This document shows, one piece after another, positions 51,181 to 61,136 of a DNA stretch of 64,000 bases (positions are counted from its first letter, which is position 1; every line of letters starts with the position of its first letter). The notes under the pieces were generated by a model, which worked only from the letters and a program-made list of their open reading frames with translations, was not told where the DNA came from and searched no databases. The position numbers and the translations under genes were made by a program. The stretch comes from Clostridium sp. CX1 (GTDB lineage: Bacteria; Bacillota; Clostridia; Clostridiales; Clostridiaceae): assembly GCF_025398335.1 (NCBI RefSeq), contig NZ_JAODOO010000005.1, positions 1 through 64,000 on the forward strand, written 5' to 3'.

Positions 51181-52815
51181 TTACTTATCCTCCTTCGGTA
51201 ATGAAAAACTAACCTTTGTTCCTTTATTTAAGGCTGTAACTATTTTTACTTCATATCTTTCCCCATATAAAAGTTTTAGTCTCTCATTTACATTTTTGAG
51301 GCCTATGCCTGGCCATTCATTTATAACTTCTTTTAATTTTTCTTCACTCATTCCAACTCCTGTATCCTCAACAGAAATTGATATGTCTTGTTTCACATAA
51401 CATGCCTTGACATAAACACTCCCCCCTTCTGGCTTAGGGAGTATTCCATGTTTAATAGAATTCTCTATAATTGGCTGCAACACAAAAGATGGTATTATCA
51501 TATTCATCATATCCTCTGGTATATCCACAATTAGCTGAAGTCTTTCTCCAAACCTTGCCTTTTCAATGGATAAATAAGATTGGATAAATTCAAGTTCATC
51601 TTTAAGAGCAACAAAATCCTCTTGCTTTTTTAGCGTTTGTCTAAAATAATTAGAAAGATCTATTATTAGCTCTCTTGCTCTAGTAGGGCTAGTTCTACAA
51701 AATGATGCTATTGTATTTAATGCATTAAATAAGAAATGAGGTTCTATTTGCGCTCTTAACGCTTTAAATTTTGCCGTTGACGCCTCCTGAGCTAACTTAT
51801 TCAACTTATATAGCTCTAATTGAGTAGATAGCAACTCACTTAATGCTTTTGCGAACTCCCAAAAATATAAGTCTATATTCTTCTCTGACTTTACCCTTAA
51901 TCCTATTAGACCTTCAAACTTATCACCAGATACTAAAAAAGGTGTACAAACAAATAATGCTTGTCTATTATGATTATTGACCTTAATAACCCTATAGTTA
52001 GGCAGTTTATAATAACTATATAAATTTTCCTTTAAGGCTTCTTCGTTTACTTCCTCTCCATAGTATGCAAGAAGGCCAGTTTTATCTCCTATAAAGACTC
52101 CTTTAATATCTGATATTTCATATATAATTTTAGCTACCTCTTCAGCAGTATCCTTGTTTAAACCTTTTCTTATATGTCCCATAGTTCTCTTAGCAATGTT
52201 TAGTGCCTTTTGCGCTTGTATCGCTCCAATCCTGTTATAATCATTTCTGGCATTTTGTATTATATTTATGAATATAAGAACTCCAAAAGAATTTATAATA
52301 ATCATAGGTAGAGATATAAATCCTACCAACTTTACTGCACTTTCTAGTGGCCTAGCAAAAATTAAAAGCATAAGCATCTGCATACACTCTGCAACTATCC
52401 CACCTATAAAAGCACTTCTTACGCTAAAAGCGCCATCCTTAGAATATTTCCTAGCTAGAGCTCCTGTAAGCCCCTCAACAACTGCCGCTATACCACAGGC
52501 CAAAGCTGTAAACCCTCCCAGCAAGTATCTGTGTGTTCCTGAAATTGCCCCTACAATTACTCCTACTATAGGGCCCCCTACATACCCAGCAACTATTGCT
52601 CCAATTGGTCTTGTATTGGCTATTGCATAGGGCTCTAATTCTATACCTGTATAAGTACCTATTATTCCTAACAAACTAAAAAATACAATCATCCCTACTT
52701 TGTCTGTAACTGTTAATTCGTCCTTAATTAGATTTTTAAAAATGTGAGATTGATTATATATATATGCTGCTAGGGCAATCAGTGCCATTCGCTCTAGCAT
52801 TTGTATATAAATCAA
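51181..52815 (-). CDS. LytS-type sensor histidine kinase
   Basis: This 544-aa kinase has an N-terminal 5TM-5TMR_LYT membrane sensor (about 1-190), a GAF-like domain (about 210-335), a His_kinase domain with phospho-accepting His in QIEPHFLFNALN (near 365), and a HATPase domain (GIGLKNVNERL near 507). LytS-type kinases with this sensor often detect pyruvate or related metabolites and regulate its transport. The start is a TTG, the codon 5-6 nt after GGGAGGG; the next ATG is too far from the RBS. Confidence 0.93.
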   Translation of the reverse strand: MIYIQMLERMALIALAAYIYNQSHIFKNLIKDELTVTDKVGMIVFFSLLGIIGTYTGIELEPYAIANTRPIGAIVAGYVGGPIVGVIVGAISGTHRYLLGGFTALACGIAAVVEGLTGALARKYSKDGAFSVRSAFIGGIVAECMQMLMLLIFARPLESAVKLVGFISLPMIIINSFGVLIFINIIQNARNDYNRIGAIQAQKALNIAKRTMGHIRKGLNKDTAEEVAKIIYEISDIKGVFIGDKTGLLAYYGEEVNEEALKENLYSYYKLPNYRVIKVNNHNRQALFVCTPFLVSGDKFEGLIGLRVKSEKNIDLYFWEFAKALSELLSTQLELYKLNKLAQEASTAKFKALRAQIEPHFLFNALNTIASFCRTSPTRARELIIDLSNYFRQTLKKQEDFVALKDELEFIQSYLSIEKARFGERLQLIVDIPEDMMNMIIPSFVLQPIIENSIKHGILPKPEGGSVYVKACYVKQDISISVEDTGVGMSEEKLKEVINEWPGIGLKNVNERLKLLYGERYEVKIVTALNKGTKVSFSLPKEDK

Positions 52816-53096
52816 ATAGCCCTCCCCCTTGTTTTATAATTATAAATATTCTTTATACATTATATTATATAACAAAATAAAAATATTAAAATAATTATAT
52901 TCTTTTAATGCTAATTAAGGATTAATTTCTGCTGTTCATTGTCGACTTTTACCTATTTAGCACATTTTTGTGTATATACAGATAATAAAATAGTATTATA
53001 GTATTCGTAATCGATACCAAAAATCATTTTAATATTTACATTGTTTTTTTAATTACTAAATCTTATACAATAAATATTTTAAAAGGGGGAAATTAT
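52816..53096. other. Divergent promoter region of the LytS/LytTR and cstA genes
   Basis: The gap contains AT-rich promoter-like elements such as GATAATAAAATAG and TATTATAGTATT (around 52980-53005), but I could not identify clean LytTR direct repeats. No RNA element is seen. The cstA1 ribosome binding site AAAAGGGGG lies at 53081-53089. Confidence 0.4.
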
Positions 53097-54890
53097 ATGA
53101 ATTCTATCATTCTAGTTATTATCGCTGCCCTTGTATTAAGCTTAGGTTACAGACTTTACGGTGCATTCATAGCAGCAAAGGTTCTAGCTTTAGATGAATC
53201 TAGAGATGTGCCCGCAAAAGTTCACGAGGATGGTCGAGATTACGTGCCTACAAACAAATGGGTGTTACTAGGACATCACTTCGCTGCTATAGCTGGTGCT
53301 GGACCACTTATAGGACCAGTTCTTGCAGCACAATACGGTTACCTTCCAGGCACACTTTGGATTTTAATCGGTGGTGTAGTTGCTGGTGCAGTTCACGATA
53401 TGATTTTATTGTTTGCATCAGTTAGACATGATGGACAATCCATTGCTGAAATTGCTAAAGCCAATCTAGGCAAAAGAATGGGACTCATAACATCTTTAGC
53501 AGTTATATTCATTCTAATAATTACTATGGCAGGACTCGGACTTCCTGTTGTTAACTCACTTTATAACAGCCCTTGGGGCACCTTTACTGTTGGATTCACA
53601 ATTCCAGTTGCTATGCTTATTGGTATATACCTAAGATTTTTAAGACCTGGTAAGATTGGTGAATCTACAATTATAGGTATGGCATTAATTTTATTCGGTG
53701 TTATTGTTGGACCATATATTCAACACACAGCTTTGGCTCCTTACTTAACTTTCAATGCTAAACAGTTATCAATTATACTAGCTATTTACGGTTTCTGTGC
53801 AGCAGCCCTTCCAGTATGGCTACTGCTACTTCCTAGGGATTACTTAAGTACATATATGAAACTAGGAGTTATAGGTGCTCTTGCCGTTGGTATAGTAATT
53901 GTTCGGCCAACAGTTCAGATGCCTGCTGTTACTCAATTTGTCCATGGTGGTGGCCCAATTGTTCCAGGTAAAGTATTTCCATTCCTATTTATAACAATAG
54001 CCTGTGGTGCTTTATCAGGTTTCCACGCTCTTATAAGCTCTGGTACAACACCAAAACTCATTGCCAATGAAAAGGATATACTTCCAATAGGTTTTGGCTC
54101 AATGGTTATTGAATCTTTTATAGCTTTAATGGCACTAATCGCTGCAACTTGTCTTCCAACTGCCGATTATTTTGCTATAAATTCAGCTCCTGCTTTATTT
54201 GCTAAACTTAATATGATTCCAAAGGAATTGCCAATGCTCTCTCAAATGGTTGGAGAAGAGCTTGCTGGAAGACCTGGTGGTTCAGTATCTCTTGCTGTAG
54301 GTATGTCTTATATCTTCTACAAAATTCCTGGGTTCAAAGGACTTATGGCTTACTGGTACCATTTCTGCATAATGTTTGAAGCTCTATTTATATTAACTAC
54401 AATAGATTCTGGTACTAGAATAGGAAGATATCTATTACAGGATTTATTCGGTCAAGCTTACAAACCATTAGCTCGAAAAGATTCCTGGTTTAATATAATA
54501 TTCTTTAGTGCACTTATGTCCTTTACTTGGGGATACCTGCTATTTACAGGAAATATATCAACGATATGGCCACTTTTTGGTACAGCAAATCAGACCCTTG
54601 CAACTATAGCCTTTGCAATAAGTACAACAGTACTGATTAAAATGGGTAAGCAAAAATATGCTCCTATAACTATAATTCCTATGACTTTCGTTGCTATAAC
54701 AACTTTAACGGCTATCGTTACTAATATATTCTCAAATTATTTACCAAAACATCAAAATCTACTAGCAGGTCTTTCCGGAGTACTTATAATAATGATGATT
54801 ATAATTATTGTGGAGAGTGTAAAGGTTTGGATTAAAGAACTTAGCAATCAATCTTCAAATAACATTAAAAATAGTAACCAAGCAGTTTAG
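53097..54890 (+). CDS. cstA: CstA-family transporter (first copy)
   Basis: This 597-aa polytopic protein of the carbon starvation CstA family has RDYVPTNKWVLLGHHFA (about 43-59) and AGAGPLIGPVLAAQYGYLPG (about 62-81), followed by about 15 hydrophobic segments. Family members CstA and BtsT import peptides and pyruvate with protons. It has RBS AAAAGGGGG and sits divergent from the LytS/LytTR system that resembles pyruvate-sensing regulators, so pyruvate uptake is the working hypothesis. It is very similar to the second copy. Confidence 0.92.
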   Translation: MNSIILVIIAALVLSLGYRLYGAFIAAKVLALDESRDVPAKVHEDGRDYVPTNKWVLLGHHFAAIAGAGPLIGPVLAAQYGYLPGTLWILIGGVVAGAVHDMILLFASVRHDGQSIAEIAKANLGKRMGLITSLAVIFILIITMAGLGLPVVNSLYNSPWGTFTVGFTIPVAMLIGIYLRFLRPGKIGESTIIGMALILFGVIVGPYIQHTALAPYLTFNAKQLSIILAIYGFCAAALPVWLLLLPRDYLSTYMKLGVIGALAVGIVIVRPTVQMPAVTQFVHGGGPIVPGKVFPFLFITIACGALSGFHALISSGTTPKLIANEKDILPIGFGSMVIESFIALMALIAATCLPTADYFAINSAPALFAKLNMIPKELPMLSQMVGEELAGRPGGSVSLAVGMSYIFYKIPGFKGLMAYWYHFCIMFEALFILTTIDSGTRIGRYLLQDLFGQAYKPLARKDSWFNIIFFSALMSFTWGYLLFTGNISTIWPLFGTANQTLATIAFAISTTVLIKMGKQKYAPITIIPMTFVAITTLTAIVTNIFSNYLPKHQNLLAGLSGVLIIMMIIIIVESVKVWIKELSNQSSNNIKNSNQAV

Positions 54891-54931
54891 TAAACAAATC
54901 TATCCTTTTAGTTAATTTCTAACAATTAAAA

Positions 54932-54966
54932 TCCCCCCTATACTTTCGCAGAAAGTATAGGGGGGA
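54932..54966. terminator. Terminator between the two cstA genes
   Basis: A perfect 16-bp stem (54932-54947 / 54951-54966) with a 3-nt loop and six G-C pairs is followed by TTTTTA. The two cstA genes can therefore be expressed separately. Confidence 0.92.
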
Positions 54967-55122
54967 TTTTTATAACTGCTAAACGGAATAGCTATTTAAC
55001 CATTCACCCCCTTTTTTTACCTAATCACCCAATAAATATATTTTGCTACCTTCAAAAGTAATATCATTATTATAGTAAGAATTATTAGAATATTCTACTT
55101 AATAACTAAAGGGGGGTTTTTT

Positions 55123-56904
55123 ATGAATTCAATAGTTCTTGTAATAATAGCTGCTCTTGTCTTAATTTTAGGTTATAGACTTTATGGTGCATTTATAGCA
55201 GCAAAGGTATTGGTTACTGATGAAACTAGAGAAGTTCCATCGAAAGTTCATGAGGATGGTCGAGATTACGTACCTACAAACAAATGGGTACTCCTTGGTC
55301 ACCACTTCGCAGCTATAGCTGGTGCTGGACCACTGATAGGACCAGTCCTTGCAGCACAATACGGTTACCTTCCAGGTACACTTTGGATTTTAATCGGTGG
55401 TGTTTTTGCTGGTGCTGTTCACGATATGGTTTTATTGTTTGCTTCTGTTAGACAGGATGGACAATCCATAGCTGAAATCGCTAGAGCAAATTTTGGTGCA
55501 AAAATGGGCTTTGTTACATCAATTGCAGTTCTATTTATATTAATAATTGCAATGGCTGGTCTTGGACTTCCAGTTGTTAACTCACTTTATAACAGTCCTT
55601 GGGGTACCTTCACCGTTGGATTCACTATCCCAGTTGCTATACTAATTGGATTATACTTAAAATTCTTAAGACCTGGTAAAATTGCTGAAGCTACTGTAAT
55701 TGGTATGGCTCTTATACTACTAGGCGTTATACTAGGACCATTTATTCAACATACTGCCTTAGCTCCATTTTTAACCTTTAATGCTAAACAAATGTCAATT
55801 ATACTAGCATTATACGGTTTTTGTGCAGCAGCCCTTCCTGTATGGCTACTACTACTTCCTAGAGACTATTTAAGCACATACATGAAGCTTGGTGTTGTAG
55901 GTTTCTTAGCTATTGGTATATTGATTGTTAGACCAGTTGTTCAAATGCCAGCTGTAACTAGTTTTATACATGGTGGCGGACCTGTTATCCCTGGTAAAGT
56001 ATTCCCGTTCCTATTTATAACAATAGCCTGCGGTGCTTTATCCGGCTTCCATGCATTAATAAGTTCTGGTACAACTCCTAAATTAATTTCAAGCGAAAAG
56101 GATATACTTCCAATAGGTTTTGGTGCTATGCTTTTGGAATGCTTCGTAGGAATGATGGCATTAATTGCAGCAACTTGTCTTCCAACTGCTGATTATTTTG
56201 CTATAAACTCAACTCCTGCTGTATTTGCTAAGCTTGGCATGGTTCCTAGTGAACTTCCAATGCTTTCACAAATGGTTGGTGAGAACCTTGCCGGTAGACC
56301 TGGTGGAGCGGTATCTCTTGCTGTAGGTATGTCCTATGTATTCTATAAGATTCCAGGACTTGAACATTTAATGTCCTACTGGTATCACTTCTGTATAATG
56401 TTTGAAGCGTTATTTATATTGACTACAATAGACGCTGGTACTAGAATAGGAAGATATCTTCTTCAAGATTTATGCGGAAAGTTTTATAAACCTTTTGAAA
56501 ATAAAAATTCAGTATTTAACATGGTACTCTTTAGTGCATTAATTTCCTTTAGTTGGGGCTATCTATTGTATACCGGAAACGTATCAACTATATGGCCTCT
56601 ATTTGGAACAGCAAACCAGATGCTTGCAGCTATAGCCTTTGCTATAGGCACTACAGTTATAATAAGGCATAGCAAACCTATATACGGCCTTATTACTGCA
56701 ATACCAATGGTTATCATAACTATAATAACTGTAGATGCAGCATTACTAAATATATTCCAAAATTACCTACCACAAGGTAAGATGCTTCTAGCAGTGCTTT
56801 CCTTCGTGCTGATAATTATGGTTTTATTTATAATAATAGAAAGCGTAAGAGCATGGATAAAAGACTTGAAGAATATGAATTCCTCTGGTAGCCACGCTAT
56901 TTAA
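55123..56904 (+). CDS. cstA: CstA-family transporter (second copy)
   Basis: This 593-aa protein is a close tandem paralogue of the preceding transporter. Nearly all of the first 140 residues match, including GHHFAAIAGAGPL, and the two diverge mainly in the C-terminal 60 residues (here LPQGKMLLAVLSF). It has its own RBS (GGGGGG) and upstream region, and a terminator separates it from the first copy. Separate control or different affinity is likely. The C-terminal helix and tail are complete. Confidence 0.92.
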   Translation: MNSIVLVIIAALVLILGYRLYGAFIAAKVLVTDETREVPSKVHEDGRDYVPTNKWVLLGHHFAAIAGAGPLIGPVLAAQYGYLPGTLWILIGGVFAGAVHDMVLLFASVRQDGQSIAEIARANFGAKMGFVTSIAVLFILIIAMAGLGLPVVNSLYNSPWGTFTVGFTIPVAILIGLYLKFLRPGKIAEATVIGMALILLGVILGPFIQHTALAPFLTFNAKQMSIILALYGFCAAALPVWLLLLPRDYLSTYMKLGVVGFLAIGILIVRPVVQMPAVTSFIHGGGPVIPGKVFPFLFITIACGALSGFHALISSGTTPKLISSEKDILPIGFGAMLLECFVGMMALIAATCLPTADYFAINSTPAVFAKLGMVPSELPMLSQMVGENLAGRPGGAVSLAVGMSYVFYKIPGLEHLMSYWYHFCIMFEALFILTTIDAGTRIGRYLLQDLCGKFYKPFENKNSVFNMVLFSALISFSWGYLLYTGNVSTIWPLFGTANQMLAAIAFAIGTTVIIRHSKPIYGLITAIPMVIITIITVDAALLNIFQNYLPQGKMLLAVLSFVLIIMVLFIIIESVRAWIKDLKNMNSSGSHAI

Positions 56905-56919
56905 CTTATTAAAAAGAGA

Positions 56920-56959
56920 AATCCACAATGTGAATATAAAAAGATTCACATTGTGGATT
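56920..56959. terminator. Bidirectional terminator
   Basis: A perfect 16-bp stem AATCCACAATGTGAAT (56920-56935) / ATTCACATTGTGGATT (56944-56959) is followed by TTTTTAC on the plus strand. Because T's also follow on the minus strand it should end both cstA2 and the convergent peptidase gene. Confidence 0.92.
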
Positions 56960-56962
56960 TTT

Positions 56963-59884
56963 TTACTCGAATAATGTTACTAATTCATTAAAGAGTTCTT
57001 TATTTTCTTTGATTCTATCTTCATTTCCTAATACACATAGGTAATTTTGTCTCATTACATCTGAAACTAGATCTCCGAATTTGCGTATATCTTCAACCTT
57101 AGTGGCTAATATCTCTTCTCTTTCTCTTTGTATATCTTCATGTGTAAAATGTTTTATATAGTTTTCAGCTGCACGTTCACCTTTCATTGAAGGAGTTAAC
57201 GGAAAATCTAAATCTGATATAGTTCCAATAATATACTTAGTCATCTGTCTATCATCTGCCTCAAATTTCTTGAAGTAATCCCCTGCTTCTTGGTAAACCT
57301 TTAGTGTATTATCTAAGTTTGGATCACGGTAAGAAGTAAAGAAGGTATTACCGTTTCTTTGGAAGGAAGAAAAACTACCGTATGCTCCTCCCTGTACACG
57401 TACTCTATTCCATAGATAATCATAGTTTGCTATAGCTCTTAGAACCTGAAGACTTCCATTATAAGAATATCCTAACTTCATAAAGTTATAAGCTTTAGCA
57501 ACATACTGAACCTTTCCCGAGGTCATTAAGCCTTCATTTTTGGCTTCAAATTTGAATTTATATTCTGTTGGTTTTATATATTCATTTCCCAACTCACTGT
57601 ATAATGATCCAAAGTTTTTATTAAATTCTTCGTAGTCTTTTTCTTCAAGAGTAACACTTAAAAGCAAGTTATTTTTATTGAAAATAACTTTAGACACTTC
57701 TTGTAGGTTTTTAACTAATTCTTCTACCCTATCGTCAAAGTTTTTTTCTAATTCTACAATAAACTTATAGAAAGACAACCCACTGAGTATATCCTCATAC
57801 CTGCCTATTGGAGAAAAATATGAGAATAGATGATTTGCCGCTACTACATGACCTCTATCAAAAATTATCATCTCCATACGTGATTTTGTTTCCTGGATTA
57901 TTTCTTTTAAGCGTTTATGTTCATCAAATCTAGTATGGCTAATTATTTCACCTAGTAACTGTGATAGCTTTGATATATTTTCTAATAGAACCTTAGACCT
58001 TATTACAAACTTAGGGTAAAACTTCTCAGCATCACCAGTCTCATAATAAGCCTGAGCAGTATGTCTTATACCACCAGTGTTAATATTAATTTCTTTAGCT
58101 AAGTCCTCATAATTATATTTTTCAGTGCTTACTTTACCCATTATAGTACTTAATAGTGATATATAAGGTATTTGTTCTTCGTTAACTCCCTGTGTATCAA
58201 AGTACATATTTACATAGGCTATTCCATTAGTAAATACAGAGTGGTGAAGTATCTTTATTCCCTGCTCCTCTTTCTCCTCTAAAGGTAATCTCTTTGCCTT
58301 AGGATCAATATCCTTTATTGATAATAGTGGTATCTTTGTTAACTCCTCCGGAGAATCAGAAGTAGTCTGTCTTTTTTCTAGCAGCTTAGTATTATTTATA
58401 ATTTCTTCAATTTCCTTATCACTTAAACTTTTTCTATATTCTTCTAACCTTTTCTTTAAATCTGCTTCTTTCTTTTCTGCTAATCCCTTTGCAGGTTTTA
58501 CAATAAGAACTGAACTATGATTATTATTAAGTAAATACTTTTCTATCATACTTTCAAAGTAATTTGTAGTTAAAGCAGTTTTTATCTTCTTTAGTATATT
58601 TTCAAAAGCTAAATGCTCCCAAGGCTTTTCATCATAAAGCCAGCTATCCATAGCCTTCATGCTATATATAAGTCCTGTAGGATATCCATGATAGTCAGCT
58701 TCCCTTAGTTTGAATTCCTTTATATTTATAGAAGCTTCTATGAGCTTTTTATCTATACCCTCTTTAACAAGCTTAGTTAGAGTTTCTGTAATGATACTCT
58801 TAAACTTATCTTTTTCTTTTTCATTTGAACTTTTTACAACAATACTGAACATAGGCTGAAGCATACCACCTTCAAAAGACCCAAAAACATCCTTACCTAT
58901 ATTCGCATCGATTAACGCCTTCTTAAGTGGTGATGATGGTGTCTCTAGTAAAAGATGTTCAAGAATATCAAAGGCTAAGTACAATTCATCATCTGTTGCT
59001 TTTCCAACTGCAAAGTTCATACTTAAAAATGTCTTATCTTCTTCCTTTTCAGTACTAGATATAGGATATTCTATAATTACCTCTCTCTGCTTTTCAAAAG
59101 GTTTTTGAATGTTTAATTGAGAATCCACCTGAATCTTTTCAAAATTATTTAGATACTCTTCATCTATAAACTTTAATTTTTCTGATATATCTATATTACC
59201 GTACAGATATATATAACTATTAGATGGGTGATAGTATCTTTTGTGAAAATCTAGAAACTGCTGCTGCGTTAACTCTGGTATAACATCAGGATCTCCACCG
59301 GATTCAACTCCATATTGAGTATCTGGGAAAAGTGATTCTGATATTTTTCTAAACAGTATTGATTCTGGAGATGAGAAAGCTCCCTTCATTTCGTTATAAA
59401 CTACACCCTTATAGGTAAGTTCTCCATCCTTATCCTGCAAATCATAATGCCATCCTTCCTGCATCATAATCTCCGGATACTTATATATGTTTGGATAGAA
59501 AACAGCATCTAAATATACATCCATCAAATTTTTGAAGTCCTTGTCATTCGTGCTTGCTACTGGATACATAGTTTTATCCGGGAACGTAAAAGCATTTAAA
59601 AAGGTATTTAAAGAACCTTTTACTAGCTCTACAAAGGGTTCCTTCACAGGAAACTTTCTTGATCCACAAAGTACAGAGTGCTCTAGTATATGCGGTACCC
59701 CTGTACTATCCGTAGGCGGTGTTCTAAAGCTTATAGAAAACACCTTGTTATCATCATCATTCTTTAAGTAAAATAGTTTAGCTCCTGTTTTCTCATGTTC
59801 AAACAACATACCTGTAGAATTAATTTCATCAATATTGTTCTCTTCTAATAATTTAAACCCGTTATAAATATTCCCTAGTTCCAT
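56963..59884 (-). CDS. PreP-type M16C zinc metalloprotease
   Basis: This 973-aa peptidase belongs to the insulinase (M16C) presequence-protease family. It has an inverted zinc motif HILEH (65-69), the third metal ligand in the NEMKGAFSS region (about 165), and a second half that is catalytically silent but structurally required. No signal peptide is seen, so it probably degrades peptides in the cytoplasm. Length and HILEHSVLCGS signature are typical. The start follows AAAGGGG. Confidence 0.94.
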   Translation of the reverse strand: MELGNIYNGFKLLEENNIDEINSTGMLFEHEKTGAKLFYLKNDDDNKVFSISFRTPPTDSTGVPHILEHSVLCGSRKFPVKEPFVELVKGSLNTFLNAFTFPDKTMYPVASTNDKDFKNLMDVYLDAVFYPNIYKYPEIMMQEGWHYDLQDKDGELTYKGVVYNEMKGAFSSPESILFRKISESLFPDTQYGVESGGDPDVIPELTQQQFLDFHKRYYHPSNSYIYLYGNIDISEKLKFIDEEYLNNFEKIQVDSQLNIQKPFEKQREVIIEYPISSTEKEEDKTFLSMNFAVGKATDDELYLAFDILEHLLLETPSSPLKKALIDANIGKDVFGSFEGGMLQPMFSIVVKSSNEKEKDKFKSIITETLTKLVKEGIDKKLIEASINIKEFKLREADYHGYPTGLIYSMKAMDSWLYDEKPWEHLAFENILKKIKTALTTNYFESMIEKYLLNNNHSSVLIVKPAKGLAEKKEADLKKRLEEYRKSLSDKEIEEIINNTKLLEKRQTTSDSPEELTKIPLLSIKDIDPKAKRLPLEEKEEQGIKILHHSVFTNGIAYVNMYFDTQGVNEEQIPYISLLSTIMGKVSTEKYNYEDLAKEININTGGIRHTAQAYYETGDAEKFYPKFVIRSKVLLENISKLSQLLGEIISHTRFDEHKRLKEIIQETKSRMEMIIFDRGHVVAANHLFSYFSPIGRYEDILSGLSFYKFIVELEKNFDDRVEELVKNLQEVSKVIFNKNNLLLSVTLEEKDYEEFNKNFGSLYSELGNEYIKPTEYKFKFEAKNEGLMTSGKVQYVAKAYNFMKLGYSYNGSLQVLRAIANYDYLWNRVRVQGGAYGSFSSFQRNGNTFFTSYRDPNLDNTLKVYQEAGDYFKKFEADDRQMTKYIIGTISDLDFPLTPSMKGERAAENYIKHFTHEDIQREREEILATKVEDIRKFGDLVSDVMRQNYLCVLGNEDRIKENKELFNELVTLFE

Positions 59885-60014
59885 TACTCTGCCCCTTTCA
59901 AAGACTTAATGTTATTAATTTCAAATCTTACTATATATTCTAATTTATTATGAACCTACTTTTTTTTATTTTTTCCTTTTGAATTGAAATATATTAAAGA
60001 TATTCAGCTTTTCT

Positions 60015-60836
60015 TTATTTATTTTTAGACATATCAATTATCTTTTCAGTGCATTTCTCCATAGCCTCTATAATAGTTCCCTTAAAATTATTTTTCTCAA
60101 GACTATATACTGAAGCTATAGTAGTTCCTCCAGGAGAACAAACCTTATCTCTCAATACAGCTGGATGCTCCCCTGTTTCTAATACCATTTTTGCTGAACC
60201 TAGTACAGCCTGAGCTGCTAACTTATATGCTTGATCCCAAGTCAATCCTCTTAGAACACCGCCTTCTGCTAAAGCTTCGATAAACATATACACATAGGCA
60301 GGGGATGAACCACTTACAGCAGGAATTACATCCATAAGTTTTTCATCTATTATCTGAACCTTTCCAAAGCTCTCCAGAATTTTAATAACCTGTTCCAACT
60401 CCTCCTTGCATATCTCATCATTATGGCATACTGCTGTCATACCCTCGCCTACAAGTGCAGGAGTATTTGGCATTGTTCTAACAACTTTTATCTTTTTATC
60501 AAAGAAAACTTCCATATCCTTAGTACTTATTCCTGGTGCCATTGTTACTATGATGATTTCATCTTTTATAGCTTCTTTTATTTCTTCTGCTACAATTTCG
60601 TATTTTTCTGGTTTTACTGCTAAAAACAATATATCAGAAAACTGAGCCAGTTCTTTATTATCATCAGTAGCTCTGATACCATATTTCTCTTTTATCTTTC
60701 TTAACTGTTCCTCACGAACACCACTAGCAGCAACGTTATCACAATTTACTAATTTAGATCTTATTATTCCTCCTATAATAGCCTGAGCCATATTTCCACA
60801 GCCTAAAAATCCTACTTTCTTATCCAAATTTACCAC
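60015..60836 (-). CDS. proC: Pyrroline-5-carboxylate reductase
   Basis: This 273-aa enzyme reduces P5C to proline with NAD(P)H. It has the Rossmann motif GFLGCGNMAQAI near 9-20, TMAPGIS near 98, VRTMPNTPALVG near 118-129 and the C-terminal dimerisation domain with SGSSPAY and CSPGGTTIAS near 176 and 233. The start is uncertain: a GTG at 60836 is immediately after GGAGA, while a TTG at 60827 has better spacing (270 aa). It is a single gene. Confidence 0.95.
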   Translation of the reverse strand: MVNLDKKVGFLGCGNMAQAIIGGIIRSKLVNCDNVAASGVREEQLRKIKEKYGIRATDDNKELAQFSDILFLAVKPEKYEIVAEEIKEAIKDEIIIVTMAPGISTKDMEVFFDKKIKVVRTMPNTPALVGEGMTAVCHNDEICKEELEQVIKILESFGKVQIIDEKLMDVIPAVSGSSPAYVYMFIEALAEGGVLRGLTWDQAYKLAAQAVLGSAKMVLETGEHPAVLRDKVCSPGGTTIASVYSLEKNNFKGTIIEAMEKCTEKIIDMSKNK

Positions 60837-61070
60837 TCTCCATATTTCTTAAGTTAAGATATATCACTTAGGAATTTACTACTTCTTCTTTTACTGCTAC
60901 TAGACATTTTTTCTTACTACTGCGTAAGTAATATGTCAACTGACCTATGTATTATTATTCCTAACTGTCTTATGATATATTATATTCTATCATACATTGG
61001 TTCTGGTTAAATATACCTAAATTTATATCCATTTAAGCATATTTTAATATAACATTGATTATTTTCCAAT
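60837..61070. other. Intergenic, no gene seen
   Basis: The region between proC and the pyc terminator is AT-rich and should contain the proC promoter (minus strand). I see no structured RNA or repeat beyond a short TTAAGATATATCA-like stretch. Confidence 0.4.
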
Positions 61071-61110
61071 AAAAAAGACCTTACTCTTTAATTAGAGCAA
61101 AGTCTTTTTT
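61071..61110 (-). terminator. Terminator of pyc
   Basis: AAAAAAGAC (61071-61079) pairs with GTCTTTTTT (61102-61110), with inner CTCT/AGAG, and flanking A/T-runs on both sides. Confidence 0.7.
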
Positions 61111-61136
61111 GGTATATCTGTTATTATATAAAATTT

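Noticed and set aside
52920-53010. LytTR direct-repeat binding sites before cstA1
   Set aside because: I found AT-rich repeats such as AGTATTATAGTATT but no pair matching the LytTR consensus at the required spacing.
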